Origin: DATKKX01 sp035542775
Lineage (GTDB): Bacteria; Planctomycetota; Phycisphaerae; UBA1845; UTPLA1
Direction: 5' to 3'
Assembly (NCBI GenBank): GCA_035542775.1
Contig: DATKKX010000076.1
Span: forward strand, 1 to 5,760
DNA length: 5,760 bases
In this document: in pieces, positions 1-5,710 of the stretch
How the letters are laid out: every line of letters begins with the position of its first letter
Position numbering within the stretch: the stretch's first letter is position 1
Translations under genes and position numbers: made by a program
Notes under the pieces: generated by a model
Databases searched by the model: none
The model's input: only the letters and a program-made list of their open reading frames with translations
Told to the model about the DNA's origin: nothing

Positions 1-63
1 AAGGATATCGCCTCACTGGTCGGCTTGACGGAGCTGGCGGAAAAGGCCCGAGCGCTGAAATAA
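1..63 (+). CDS. 3' end of upstream gene, probably TRAP transporter solute-binding subunit (DctP)
   Basis: Frame 1 is open from the window edge to a TAA at 61-63 and encodes the last 20 residues of a protein, ending in a charged amphipathic helix (..ELAEKARALK). The tail carries no diagnostic motif. The identification as a periplasmic DctP-type binding protein rests on position: it lies directly before dctQ and dctM on the same strand, where dctP usually sits. A binding protein would capture the substrate in the periplasm and hand it to the DctQM membrane complex. The rest of the gene is outside the window, so another product cannot be excluded. Confidence 0.5.
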   Translation, partial: KDIASLVGLTELAEKARALK

Positions 64-71
64 TCCTCCAT

Positions 72-97
72 CGGGCGGGGCACCGTCGCCCCGCCCG
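72..97 (+). promoter_or_regulatory. Intercistronic GC-rich hairpin between dctP-like gene and dctQ
   Basis: Bases 72-81 (CGGGCGGGGC) are perfectly complementary to 88-97 (GCCCCGCCCG), giving a 10-bp, almost all-GC stem with a 6-base loop (82-87). No T-run follows, so it is not a standard intrinsic terminator. It starts 8 bases after the upstream stop codon and ends 17 bases before the dctQ start. Such a hairpin would be expected to protect the upstream mRNA from 3' exonucleases, or to cause partial termination, so that the binding protein is made in excess over the membrane subunits. The structure is seen directly; the role is inferred. Confidence 0.6.
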
Positions 98-114
98 CCT
101 TCTCGAGACTCTCC

Positions 115-630
115 ATGAGCCGTGTTTACCGGGCGCTTCACATTGTTATTTTTCGGGTCGGCGTTCTCGTGTTCGCGATTTTGATGCTGAACATCCTGGT
201 TTCGATCGCGGCACGTTATCTCGATCTCCCGATCACCAATATCGATTGGGTCGAGGAGACCTCGCGGTTTCTCTTCATCTGGTTATCGTTCTTGGGCGCG
301 GCGCTGGCCGTCGAGCGGTCGGCACATATCCGGATTGATTTCTTCGCCCGACTCTTGCCGGCGCGGGCGCGAATGGTCCTCGAGATTCTGGTGTACCTCG
401 GGATGGTCGTCTTCGCCGCCGTCATGACCTACGAGGGAGCGCTCATAAGTATGCGGGCAGGAGACCGTTCGCCGGTCCTCCTGATTCCCATGTCGTACGC
501 CTATCTGGCGTTGCCTGTCGGCGGGGCGGCGATCGTACTGTTTGCCCTCCGCATCCTGTTCGGCCTCGTCACCCGCTGGGCACAGGGTGAGGGATACGTG
601 GATGCGTCTGGACAGGTTGAGGCAGAGTAG
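115..630 (+). CDS. dctQ: TRAP transporter small membrane subunit DctQ
   Basis: This is the small integral membrane subunit of a tripartite ATP-independent periplasmic (TRAP) transporter, which imports organic acids using an ion gradient. At 171 residues it has the usual family length. Four hydrophobic segments lie at about residues 11-33, 50-68, 88-110 and 128-152. The family signature is clear: Trp45, Glu47, Glu48 and Arg51 just before helix 2, followed by GAALAVERSAHIRID (61-75), the conserved stretch after that helix. A proline-containing loop (120-125) precedes the last helix. The start is ATG at 115 with only a weak GAG-type ribosome binding site at 105-107. The gene lies between a probable dctP and dctM and ends 3 bases before the dctM start, so translational coupling is likely. 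The substrate cannot be read from this subunit. Confidence 0.93.
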   Translation: MSRVYRALHIVIFRVGVLVFAILMLNILVSIAARYLDLPITNIDWVEETSRFLFIWLSFLGAALAVERSAHIRIDFFARLLPARARMVLEILVYLGMVVFAAVMTYEGALISMRAGDRSPVLLIPMSYAYLALPVGGAAIVLFALRILFGLVTRWAQGEGYVDASGQVEAE

Positions 631-633
631 CCG

Positions 634-1914
634 ATGGGAATGATCCTGCTTGGAACCATGCTGCTCCTCTTCGCGATGAGCATCCCCGTCGCGTTCGCGG
701 TCGGTCTCACCTCGTTGGTGTATATGCTGGCCTCTGGCAATGTCCCGCTGCCATTCCTGGCCCAGCGCATGGTCGCCGGCGTGGACAGTTTCCCGCTGCT
801 GGCGATCCCATTCTTCCTCCTCGCCGGCGAACTCATGAGCGCGGGCGGTATCACCAAACGGCTGGTGCGGTTTGCGTCGGCGCTGGTTGGCCACATCACC
901 GGGGGATTGGCCAACGTGGTGATCGTGGCCAACATGGTGATGGCAGGCATGTCCGGGTCGGCCGTGGCGGACGCCTCGGCGGCGGGAGCAATCCTCACCC
1001 CGCCCATGCTCAAGTCCGGGTATCCGCCAGGCTTCACGGCGGCGGTCAACGCTTCCGCCGCTACGGTCGGCCCGATCATCCCGCCCAGCATCAACTTCGT
1101 GATTTACGGAAGCCTGGCCGAGGTGTCCACCGGCCGGCTGTTTGCGGGGGGGATCATCCCGGGCCTGATCATGGGCCTGTATATGATGGGCGTTTCCTAC
1201 GTCATCGCTAGGCGGGGGCAGTACCCACGCTCGGCGCGGGCCTCGCTGCGGGAATTGGGGAGCGCCACCGCCGGTGCGATCGCGCCGATGCTGATGCCGT
1301 TCACCATCATGGGCGGGATCCTGGGCGGCGTGTTCACGCCCACCGAATCGGCCGTCGTGGCGGCATTTTACGCCATGCTCCTCGGCTTTTTCTACCGAGA
1401 GCTCCGTGTCCGGGATCTCTCGCAGGTGTTCGCCAAGGTCATGGTGAACTCCTCGGTCGTCCTTTTCATCACGGCGGTGTTTGCAGTGGGCGGTTGGATC
1501 GTGGCGTTCGAGAAGCTGCCGCAGATGCTGACCGGCCTGTTCGGGCCGATTGCGAAAAATCCGATCCTGGTGCTCGTTTTCATCAATATCATATTTCTGA
1601 CCTTGGGCTGCTTCATGGACGCCCTGCCGCTCCTGATCGTCGTGGTTCCTATGTTCCTGCCGCTCGTGCGCGGGGCGGGGATTGACCTCATCCATTTCGG
1701 TGTCCTGATCACGCTCAACCTCATGATCGGGCTGCTGACTCCCCCCGTCGGCATGCTGATGTACATCTGCTGTCGCCTGGCAAATGTCGGCATCGAAGAG
1801 TTCGTGAAGTACGCCTGGCCGTTCATCGCCGCGCTGATCGTCGTATTGGCGCTGATCAGCTATTTTCCGCAGACGGTGTTGTTCATGCCCCGCCTGTTGA
1901 TGGGAACCCGATAA
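634..1914 (+). CDS. dctM: TRAP transporter large membrane subunit DctM
   Basis: This is the large, transport-catalysing membrane subunit of the TRAP system and works with DctQ and the periplasmic binding protein. At 426 residues it has standard length and is almost wholly hydrophobic, with about a dozen membrane segments. The family signatures appear in order: LAIPFFLLAGELM (56-68), AGMSGSAVADASAAG (104-118), the hairpin IIPPSINFVIYG (148-159), GGIIPG (172-177), GGILGGVFTPTESAVVAAFYA (227-247) and, as the second-half counterpart, GLLTPPVG (366-373) after LGCFMDALPLLIVVVP (324-339). The ATG at 634 comes 3 bases after the dctQ stop, and a GAGGCAG ribosome binding site lies at the end of dctQ (619-625). 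The coding sequence is intact. DctM sequences alone rarely define the substrate; a carboxylate or hydroxy acid is most likely from family knowledge. Confidence 0.96.
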   Translation: MGMILLGTMLLLFAMSIPVAFAVGLTSLVYMLASGNVPLPFLAQRMVAGVDSFPLLAIPFFLLAGELMSAGGITKRLVRFASALVGHITGGLANVVIVANMVMAGMSGSAVADASAAGAILTPPMLKSGYPPGFTAAVNASAATVGPIIPPSINFVIYGSLAEVSTGRLFAGGIIPGLIMGLYMMGVSYVIARRGQYPRSARASLRELGSATAGAIAPMLMPFTIMGGILGGVFTPTESAVVAAFYAMLLGFFYRELRVRDLSQVFAKVMVNSSVVLFITAVFAVGGWIVAFEKLPQMLTGLFGPIAKNPILVLVFINIIFLTLGCFMDALPLLIVVVPMFLPLVRGAGIDLIHFGVLITLNLMIGLLTPPVGMLMYICCRLANVGIEEFVKYAWPFIAALIVVLALISYFPQTVLFMPRLLMGTR

Positions 1915-1932
1915 CCGAACAGAGGAGGAATC

Positions 1933-2523
1933 ATGGCATCGATGGAGCAGCTGCGCGCCGGCGTTCGCAAGTGCCTCCCCGAAATCAATCAGATCAAAAA
2001 CAAGGCTTTGCGAGAAAAGGTCGTGGAGGCCTGGGCGTTCTCGCTCTCGCAGAGCGAATTCACCAGCATTGACCAAATCAAGCCCTCCGGGAATCCCGAC
2101 ACCCCGCCGATGAAAGACGCCACGCAGTCCCAGCACCTGCGCGGCGTCGCCTGGGCGGCGCAGGGTTTGGCGGACGGGCTCGAGAAAATCCATGGTGACC
2201 TCGGGATTGACCGTGATCTCTTGTGGGCGTGCGGCCTGTGCCACGATGTCGGCAAGCCGTTCGAGTTCAGCCCGAAAAATCAGGCGCGCTGGAAGAAGGA
2301 TGTCGGGGCTGTCGGGTTCCCGTCCATTCGCCACTCGGTGTACGGCGTGCATGTCGCGCTGACGGTCGGGTTGCCCGAAGCCGTCGCACATACCGCCGGC
2401 GCACATTCCGGGGAAGGGGAGCTGATCCAGCGCAGCCTCGAGAACACCCTGGTCCACTTCGCCGATCACGCATACTGGAGAGTCATGGAACGCGCCGGCA
2501 AGCTGAAGATGCCCAAGAAGTAG
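1933..2523 (+). CDS. HD-superfamily metal-dependent phosphohydrolase encoded in TRAP operon
   Basis: The product is a soluble 196-residue cytoplasmic protein with no signal peptide or membrane segment. It carries an HD-domain metal site: His68 (QHLRG), the His104-Asp105 doublet in CHDVGKP (103-109), His134 in RHSVYGVH, His153 and/or His158 in HTAGAHSGEGE, and Asp178 in VHFADHAYW (174-182). This H...HD...H...H...D order is the pattern of HD enzymes that bind two or more metal ions and hydrolyse phosphomonoesters or phosphodiesters. It lacks a GYP motif, so it is not a standard HD-GYP cyclic-di-GMP phosphodiesterase. Residues 1-65 form a separate, mostly helical N-terminal part that I do not recognise. 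ATG 1933 has a strong AGGAGG ribosome binding site at 1923-1928, 18 bases after dctM, so it belongs to the TRAP operon. The substrate is unknown; a nucleotide-signal or phosphorylated-metabolite hydrolase is possible. Confidence 0.85.
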   Translation: MASMEQLRAGVRKCLPEINQIKNKALREKVVEAWAFSLSQSEFTSIDQIKPSGNPDTPPMKDATQSQHLRGVAWAAQGLADGLEKIHGDLGIDRDLLWACGLCHDVGKPFEFSPKNQARWKKDVGAVGFPSIRHSVYGVHVALTVGLPEAVAHTAGAHSGEGELIQRSLENTLVHFADHAYWRVMERAGKLKMPKK

Positions 2524-2541
2524 ACGACTGCTGTCGAGGCC

Positions 2542-2571
2542 TTGACTTTTCCCTGGGTTCGGCATTAGCGT
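2542..2571 (+). promoter_or_regulatory. Candidate promoter upstream of the lactonase-like gene
   Basis: TTGACT at 2542-2547 matches the sigma70 -35 consensus at five of six positions. With an 18-base spacer it is followed by TAGCGT at 2566-2571, which matches the -10 consensus at only three positions. It lies 19 bases after the HD gene stop and would yield a leader of roughly 125 bases before the ATG at 2705. If real, it would let the lactonase-like gene be expressed apart from the TRAP operon. The poor -10 makes this tentative; readthrough from the operon is the alternative. Confidence 0.25.
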
Positions 2572-2593
2572 CTGGCCGCGTGCGGATCATCGG

Positions 2594-2704
2594 TAGGAGA
2601 CGCCGATGCCAACCACCGGCCCCGATCCCGAACACCACCAACGGTCCTCAGAGGGGTTGACCCTCGAGGGCCGTGTTCTTTGGCCTGGACGAAAGGGGGA
2701 GAGC
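2594..2704 (+). promoter_or_regulatory. Possible longer translation start (ATG 2606) of the lactonase-like gene
   Basis: A TAGGAGA ribosome binding site (2594-2600) lies five bases before an ATG at 2606. That ATG is in frame, without a stop, with the chosen start at 2705. Translation from it would add 33 residues (MPTTGPDPEHHQ..RKGES) before the Tat signal. The added segment is polar, low in complexity and unlike a domain. It also covers the hairpin at 2641-2674. The shorter start is preferred because it gives a canonical Tat n-region and has its own purine-rich site, but the upstream site is good enough to be used as a translated leader or alternative start. Confidence 0.35.
2641..2681 (+). 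terminator. Terminator- or attenuator-like hairpin before the lactonase-like gene
   Basis: Bases 2641-2649 (ACGGTCCTC) pair with 2666-2674 (GAGGGCCGT) through nine pairs, one of them G-U. After a single bulged A at 2650 the helix continues for five more pairs (2651-2655 with 2661-2665) and closes on a GTTGA loop. The stretch right after the stem, GTTCTTT (2675-2681), is T-rich. Stem plus T-rich tail fits an intrinsic terminator ending the dctPQM-HD transcript. However, only 23 bases remain before the ATG at 2705, too little for another promoter, so the next gene must be transcribed through it. It may therefore act as an attenuator or a leaky terminator. Confidence 0.6.
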
Positions 2705-3595
2705 ATGGCTGCGCTGAACCGACGGGAGTTCTTGCAGGCCGGCACCACGGTCCTGGGCACCGCAGTCCTCGCCGATGCGGTCGGGCAATGGAGCGCTCCG
2801 GCCGTAGCGGCCGACGGGGCGGAGTACGAAATCTATGCCGCCAAATATGGCGGGCCACTCGTGCGCAGACTGGCCATCGTGCTCTGGAATGTCGGCTGGG
2901 AGGAAACCGGGCCGCTCAGTTATTTCGTCTGGGCGCTGAAAGCCAAGACCGGCGAGGCGATCGTCATTGATACCGGTGCAAGTCCCGCCCAGGGCGTTGC
3001 CCGGAAGATTCCGGATTACGTCAGCCCGATCCAGGTGTTGGCCCGGGCGGGCATTACGGGCGACAACGTCACAAAGGTCATCATCACGCATATGCATTGG
3101 GATCATGTTGGGGGAATGGAGACGTTCCTCACCGCCTATCCCAAGGCGAAGTTCTATGTGCAAAAGCGGGAGTTCGATTTCTGCGTCAACAACCCCGTGT
3201 CTGGCCGGAAGCCGGTTGCGATTCTGTTCGATCCCGACGCCAGCAAGATCGTCGGCGGCTTGGAGAAGTCCGAGCGCCTCGCAATCGTCGACGGCGATGC
3301 GGCAATCGCGTCCGGGGTGGATGTGCTCTTGGCCCCCGGCCACACGGTCGGATTGCAGGTGGTCCGGGTACAGACGGCGAAGGGTCCGGCCATCGTCGGG
3401 TCGGACTGTGCGCATGTATTCCGGGGCTATCAGGAAGACAATCCAAGCGTCTTCATCATGGATCTACCGGCATGGATGCAGAGCTTTGACAAGGTAAAGG
3501 CCCAGGCGCCGATTGGCCGGATTTTCCCTGGGCACGATGTGCTCATGGCCGAAGGGTATCCGAAGGTCGCCGACGGTGTGACGCGGCTGGTATAG
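2705..3595 (+). CDS. Tat-exported metallo-beta-lactamase-fold hydrolase, N-acyl-homoserine-lactonase type
   Basis: The 296-residue product begins with a Tat signal: NRREFLQAG (5-13) with the twin arginine at 6-7, a hydrophobic core at 12-26, and a likely cut after APAVA near residue 35. The mature part is a metallo-beta-lactamase-fold enzyme with a complete two-zinc site: His129, His131, Asp133 and His134 (THMHWDH), His213 (APGHT), Asp234 (GSDC) and His277 (FPGHD). The spacing of about 80, 21 and 43 residues, the SYFVWALKAKTGEAIVIDTG-type start and the PGHD end resemble AHL lactonases of the AiiA/AttM group, which hydrolyse lactone rings. The tyrosine found three residues after the bridging Asp in AiiA is replaced here by His237, so the substrate may be another lactone or ester. 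ATG 2705 is chosen for the Tat signal and the AGGGGGAG site just upstream. It acts outside the cytoplasmic membrane, unlike the cytoplasmic AiiA. Confidence 0.85.
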   Translation: MAALNRREFLQAGTTVLGTAVLADAVGQWSAPAVAADGAEYEIYAAKYGGPLVRRLAIVLWNVGWEETGPLSYFVWALKAKTGEAIVIDTGASPAQGVARKIPDYVSPIQVLARAGITGDNVTKVIITHMHWDHVGGMETFLTAYPKAKFYVQKREFDFCVNNPVSGRKPVAILFDPDASKIVGGLEKSERLAIVDGDAAIASGVDVLLAPGHTVGLQVVRVQTAKGPAIVGSDCAHVFRGYQEDNPSVFIMDLPAWMQSFDKVKAQAPIGRIFPGHDVLMAEGYPKVADGVTRLV

Positions 3596-3605
3596 AATGG
3601 TCGGA

Positions 3606-3648
3606 CCGGTGCCGCGTCTGCGGTTCCAAGCGGCGGACGCGGCGCCGG
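3606..3648 (+). terminator. Long GC-rich hairpin after the lactonase-like gene
   Basis: Bases 3606-3618 pair with 3636-3648 through 13 consecutive pairs, including one G-U (3610 with 3644); the core is GCCGCGTC against GACGCGGC. Three more pairs (3619-3621 with 3633-3635) extend it, leaving an 11-base loop. It begins 10 bases after the stop codon at 3593-3595, a typical place for a transcription end. No T-run follows, so either termination does not depend on one or the hairpin protects a 3' end generated elsewhere. The structure is seen directly; the function is inferred. Confidence 0.5.
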
Positions 3649-3734
3649 CAGCCTGGGTGACTGAACACATCATCTAAAGCGGGACACTTTCTCTTTCACG
3701 CGGCTGTTTTTAACGGCTGGCGGCGGAGGACGGC

Positions 3735-4217
3735 GTGGGGCTCACGCTATATTTTCTTCGGCACGGGCAGGCGGGAGACCGCGAGGAGTGGCAGGGGGAT
3801 GACGCCAAACGGCCACTTACCGCCGACGGCAAGAAGCGCATGCAGCGCGAGGCGACCGGCATCAAGGCGTTGAAGCTGCCGCTCACTCTGATCCTCAGCA
3901 GTCCGCTCACCCGCGCCCGGCAGACGGCCGCAATCGTTGCCGAAGTGCTCGGGGTACCTCTGACCGATGACGAGCGTCTTGTGCCAGGTTTCGGTCCGGC
4001 GGCGCTGCGCGGCATCCTGCAAGCGCATCGTAAGGCAGCGGCGCTGATGCTGGTCGGCCACGAGCCGGATTTCAGCGAGACGGTGAGTCAGCTCACCGGG
4101 GGAAGTCGAGTGATCATGAAGAAGGGGGGCCTGGCCGCCGTCGAACTTGACAGTTTGGATCCGGTGCGTGGCAGTCTGTTGTGGCTGATCCCGCCCAAGA
4201 TACTCGAAACCCTCTGA
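3735..4217 (+). CDS. sixA: SixA-like phosphohistidine phosphatase (histidine phosphatase superfamily)
   Basis: The 160-residue cytoplasmic protein belongs to the histidine phosphatase superfamily and has the short, lid-less form typical of SixA, which removes phosphate from phosphohistidine in Hpt domains or phosphotransferase proteins. The catalytic motif LYFLRHGQA lies at 5-13, with Arg9 and the phospho-accepting His10. RPLTADGKKRM (26-36) is the usual SixA signature. Arg60 in SSPLTRARQTA (55-65) and the second histidine His109 in LVGHEPDFSE (106-115) complete the pocket. The start is GTG 3735 with a GGAGGA site at 3725-3730. The protein partner cannot be told from the window, and no histidine kinase or Hpt gene is nearby. 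Some family members act on small phosphorylated molecules instead. The gene stands alone, converging with the MFS gene 16 bases beyond its stop. Confidence 0.88.
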   Translation: MGLTLYFLRHGQAGDREEWQGDDAKRPLTADGKKRMQREATGIKALKLPLTLILSSPLTRARQTAAIVAEVLGVPLTDDERLVPGFGPAALRGILQAHRKAAALMLVGHEPDFSETVSQLTGGSRVIMKKGGLAAVELDSLDPVRGSLLWLIPPKILETL

Positions 4218-4233
4218 GCGAAGCCTCTTCTCC

Positions 4234-5463
4234 TCAAACGGCAGTTCTGCCTGTGCCCGCGCTGGCCCGCCACCAGACAACCATCAGTCCTAGCACGCAA
4301 GCCAGCCCGATCCCGCCTCCGACCGCGTAGGCGGCGGAGATCCCAAACCATTCGGCAATACCTCCCATCAAAAACGAGCCGATCGGCGTCACTCCGGCGA
4401 AGACGAAGGCGTACAGGCTCATGATCCGGCCGCGCAGGCGATCGGGGACGACCATCTGCAGCGTGGTGTTACAACTCGCCAAGAACATGATCTGAGACAG
4501 GCCGACAACGCTCAAGATGGCCGCGGCGATGAATTCTGTCCGCACGGCGGACAGGGACAGGATCGAGGCCGACGAAATGACCGCCGCACTCATCAAAATC
4601 CAGAGCGGCGGGTGCGATTGGACGAAGGCGGCCAAGGCGAACGCCCCGATGACTGCGCCGGTTCCCAGGGCCGCCATCAGCAGGCCAAAGCCATGTGCGT
4701 TGAGGTGCAGGATGTCCCGCGCAAGCAGGGGCACCATGACGTTGTGATTGAGGACGAACAAGCTGATGCTGAGAAGCAAGCTGAGAATCAGGGCGACCAG
4801 CGGCGTGTCCTTCGCATAGCGCACACCCACCAGGATGTCCTGACGTATCGAGCTGCCGTCTCGGTGGCTGGGCAACCCTTCGGCCCGCATGGCGGCCAGC
4901 GCGATCAGAACCGCGATGAAGCTGAGCCCATTGATGCCGAAGGCGATCGCGACACCGAAGCGATCCACCAGCAAGCCGGCCACGGCGGGGCCGATCATCC
5001 GGGCGCCGTTGAACATGGCGGAGTTCAAGGCGATCGCATTGCTTAAATCCTGTCGCCCGACCATCTCCACGATGAAAGACTGACGGGTGGGCATGTCCAG
5101 CGTCGTCGCCATCCCATACCCGAACGCGAGCACGGCCACGTGCCAGTAACGGACGTGCCCGGTCCAGGCGAGGGCCGCGAGGACGAAGGCCTGGAGCATC
5201 AAGGCGGTCTGGGTAGCGAGGATCACGCGGCGCTTGGGCAGGCGGTCGGCCGCCGCTCCTGCCAGAAAGGAGAAGAGCAGCATGGGGCCGAATTGCAGGG
5301 TGCCGACGATGCCCAGCTTCAGCGGGGAATTCGTGAGCTCCAGGACGAGCCATGACTGCGCGACGCTCTGCATCCAGGTGCCCACCAACGAGATGAGCTG
5401 ACCGGAGGTGAAGAGCCGGAAGTCACGGTGGTTGAGTGCGCGCAGGCCGCTCGGAAATCGCAT
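4234..5463 (-). CDS. MFS exporter of the EntS-like (MFS_3) family
   Basis: The 409-residue, 12-helix major facilitator transporter of the inner membrane resembles the EntS-like group (Pfam MFS_3), which exports siderophores, drugs and other small molecules by proton antiport. The N-terminus NHRDFRLFTSGQLISLVGTW (11-30) and MQSVAQSWLVLELTNSP (31-47) are the hallmark of this group. MFS motif A is present in the loop between helices 2 and 3 (GAAADRLPKRR, 69-79). DMPTRQSF (123-130), the segment around NAIALNSAMFNGARMIGP (142-159) and RGRIMSLYAFVFAGVTPIGS (344-363) are also family-typical. The start is the ATG at 5461-5463, preceded by a G-rich GGGGGTGAGG stretch; a GTG two codons upstream is possible. 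The frame stays open further upstream, but those residues do not look like transporter sequence. The substrate is unknown, and no siderophore genes are visible. Confidence 0.9.
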   Translation of the reverse strand: MRFPSGLRALNHRDFRLFTSGQLISLVGTWMQSVAQSWLVLELTNSPLKLGIVGTLQFGPMLLFSFLAGAAADRLPKRRVILATQTALMLQAFVLAALAWTGHVRYWHVAVLAFGYGMATTLDMPTRQSFIVEMVGRQDLSNAIALNSAMFNGARMIGPAVAGLLVDRFGVAIAFGINGLSFIAVLIALAAMRAEGLPSHRDGSSIRQDILVGVRYAKDTPLVALILSLLLSISLFVLNHNVMVPLLARDILHLNAHGFGLLMAALGTGAVIGAFALAAFVQSHPPLWILMSAAVISSASILSLSAVRTEFIAAAILSVVGLSQIMFLASCNTTLQMVVPDRLRGRIMSLYAFVFAGVTPIGSFLMGGIAEWFGISAAYAVGGGIGLACVLGLMVVWWRASAGTGRTAV

Positions 5464-5479
5464 CCTCACCCCCCGCGCG

Positions 5480-5503
5480 AGGATACTCGCTTTGGAGTAC
5501 CCT
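5480..5503. promoter_or_regulatory. Operator-like inverted repeat in the MFS promoter spacer
   Basis: AGGATACTC (5480-5488) and GAGTACCCT (5495-5503) are inverted copies matching at eight of nine positions and separated by six bases (GCTTTG). The 24-bp dyad exactly spans the region from the -10 to the edge of the -35 of the minus-strand promoter. This is where a dimeric repressor (TetR, MarR or similar) would block RNA polymerase, or where a spacer-twisting activator could bind. No regulator gene is present within the window, so the binding protein is unknown. Confidence 0.4.
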
Positions 5504-5508
5504 GTCAT
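5480..5508 (-). promoter_or_regulatory. Sigma70-type promoter of the MFS gene
   Basis: Read on the minus strand, ATGACA (5508-5503) matches the -35 consensus at five of six bases. After exactly 17 bases TATCCT (5485-5480) matches the -10 consensus at four of six. The expected start point near 5473 leaves only about 10 bases before the ATG at 5463, so the messenger would have a very short leader that still contains part of the G-rich ribosome binding stretch. Confidence 0.5.
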
Positions 5509-5572
5509 TGCCGGCCGATGACCGAGACCGCCGCGCTCTTGTTTGCTGCTCCTAACATGCTCGTGAGGCGTC

Positions 5573-5601
5573 TTGACCGGTGCGGCGACTGGGCTTAGGG
5601 T
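5573..5601 (+). promoter_or_regulatory. Candidate promoter for the divergent gene starting at 5711
   Basis: TTGACC (5573-5578) matches the -35 consensus at five of six bases. A 17-base spacer leads to TAGGGT (5596-5601), which keeps only the three most conserved -10 bases (T, A and the final T). It would give a leader of about 100 bases before the ATG at 5711. The position in a divergent intergenic region supports it, but the -10 is weak. Confidence 0.3.
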
Positions 5602-5710
5602 ACAGAACAGCAGCGTCCTCGTCTCTTGGTTGGAGGGTCCGAATGGATCCCTTCTTCCGCATGCCTGTAGGTGCAGTTCTGCATCCGACCTCACCATCAG
5701 AGGAGTGCCT

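Noticed and set aside
283..2565. A 760-codon open frame on the minus strand opposite dctQ, dctM and the HD gene
   Set aside because: Its translation is rich in His, Arg, Asp, Gln and Glu without any domain, as expected for the antisense of GC-rich genes, and it lies opposite three clearly recognisable proteins.
2588..2608. CATCGG / CCGATG inverted repeat around the candidate ribosome binding site at 2594-2600
   Set aside because: Only six pairs with a nine-base loop. It could sequester ATG 2606, but is too weak to claim as a control element.
2223..2660. Plus-strand frame overlapping the end of the HD gene
   Set aside because: Arg- and Pro-rich translation without a motif, in another frame of the HD gene, with no ribosome binding site of note.
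3676..3690. AAAG...CTTT motif and T-rich patch (3705-3711) upstream of sixA as promoter or element end
   Set aside because: No acceptable -35 / -10 pair with correct spacing, and no matching inverted end or target duplication elsewhere in the window to suggest an insertion sequence.
4238..4251. GGCAG-TT-CTGCC repeat just inside the MFS 3' end as a terminator
   Set aside because: A five-pair stem with a two-base loop would be strained, and no T-run follows on either strand.
4612..5046. Plus-strand open frames opposite the MFS gene
   Set aside because: Composition is rich in Asp, Gln and Gly with no recognisable motif; they are shadows of the well-supported transporter.
5672..5683. TGCAG-TT-CTGCA inverted repeat ahead of the gene at 5711
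   Set aside because: Short and isolated; repeats of this length are expected by chance in a few hundred bases.
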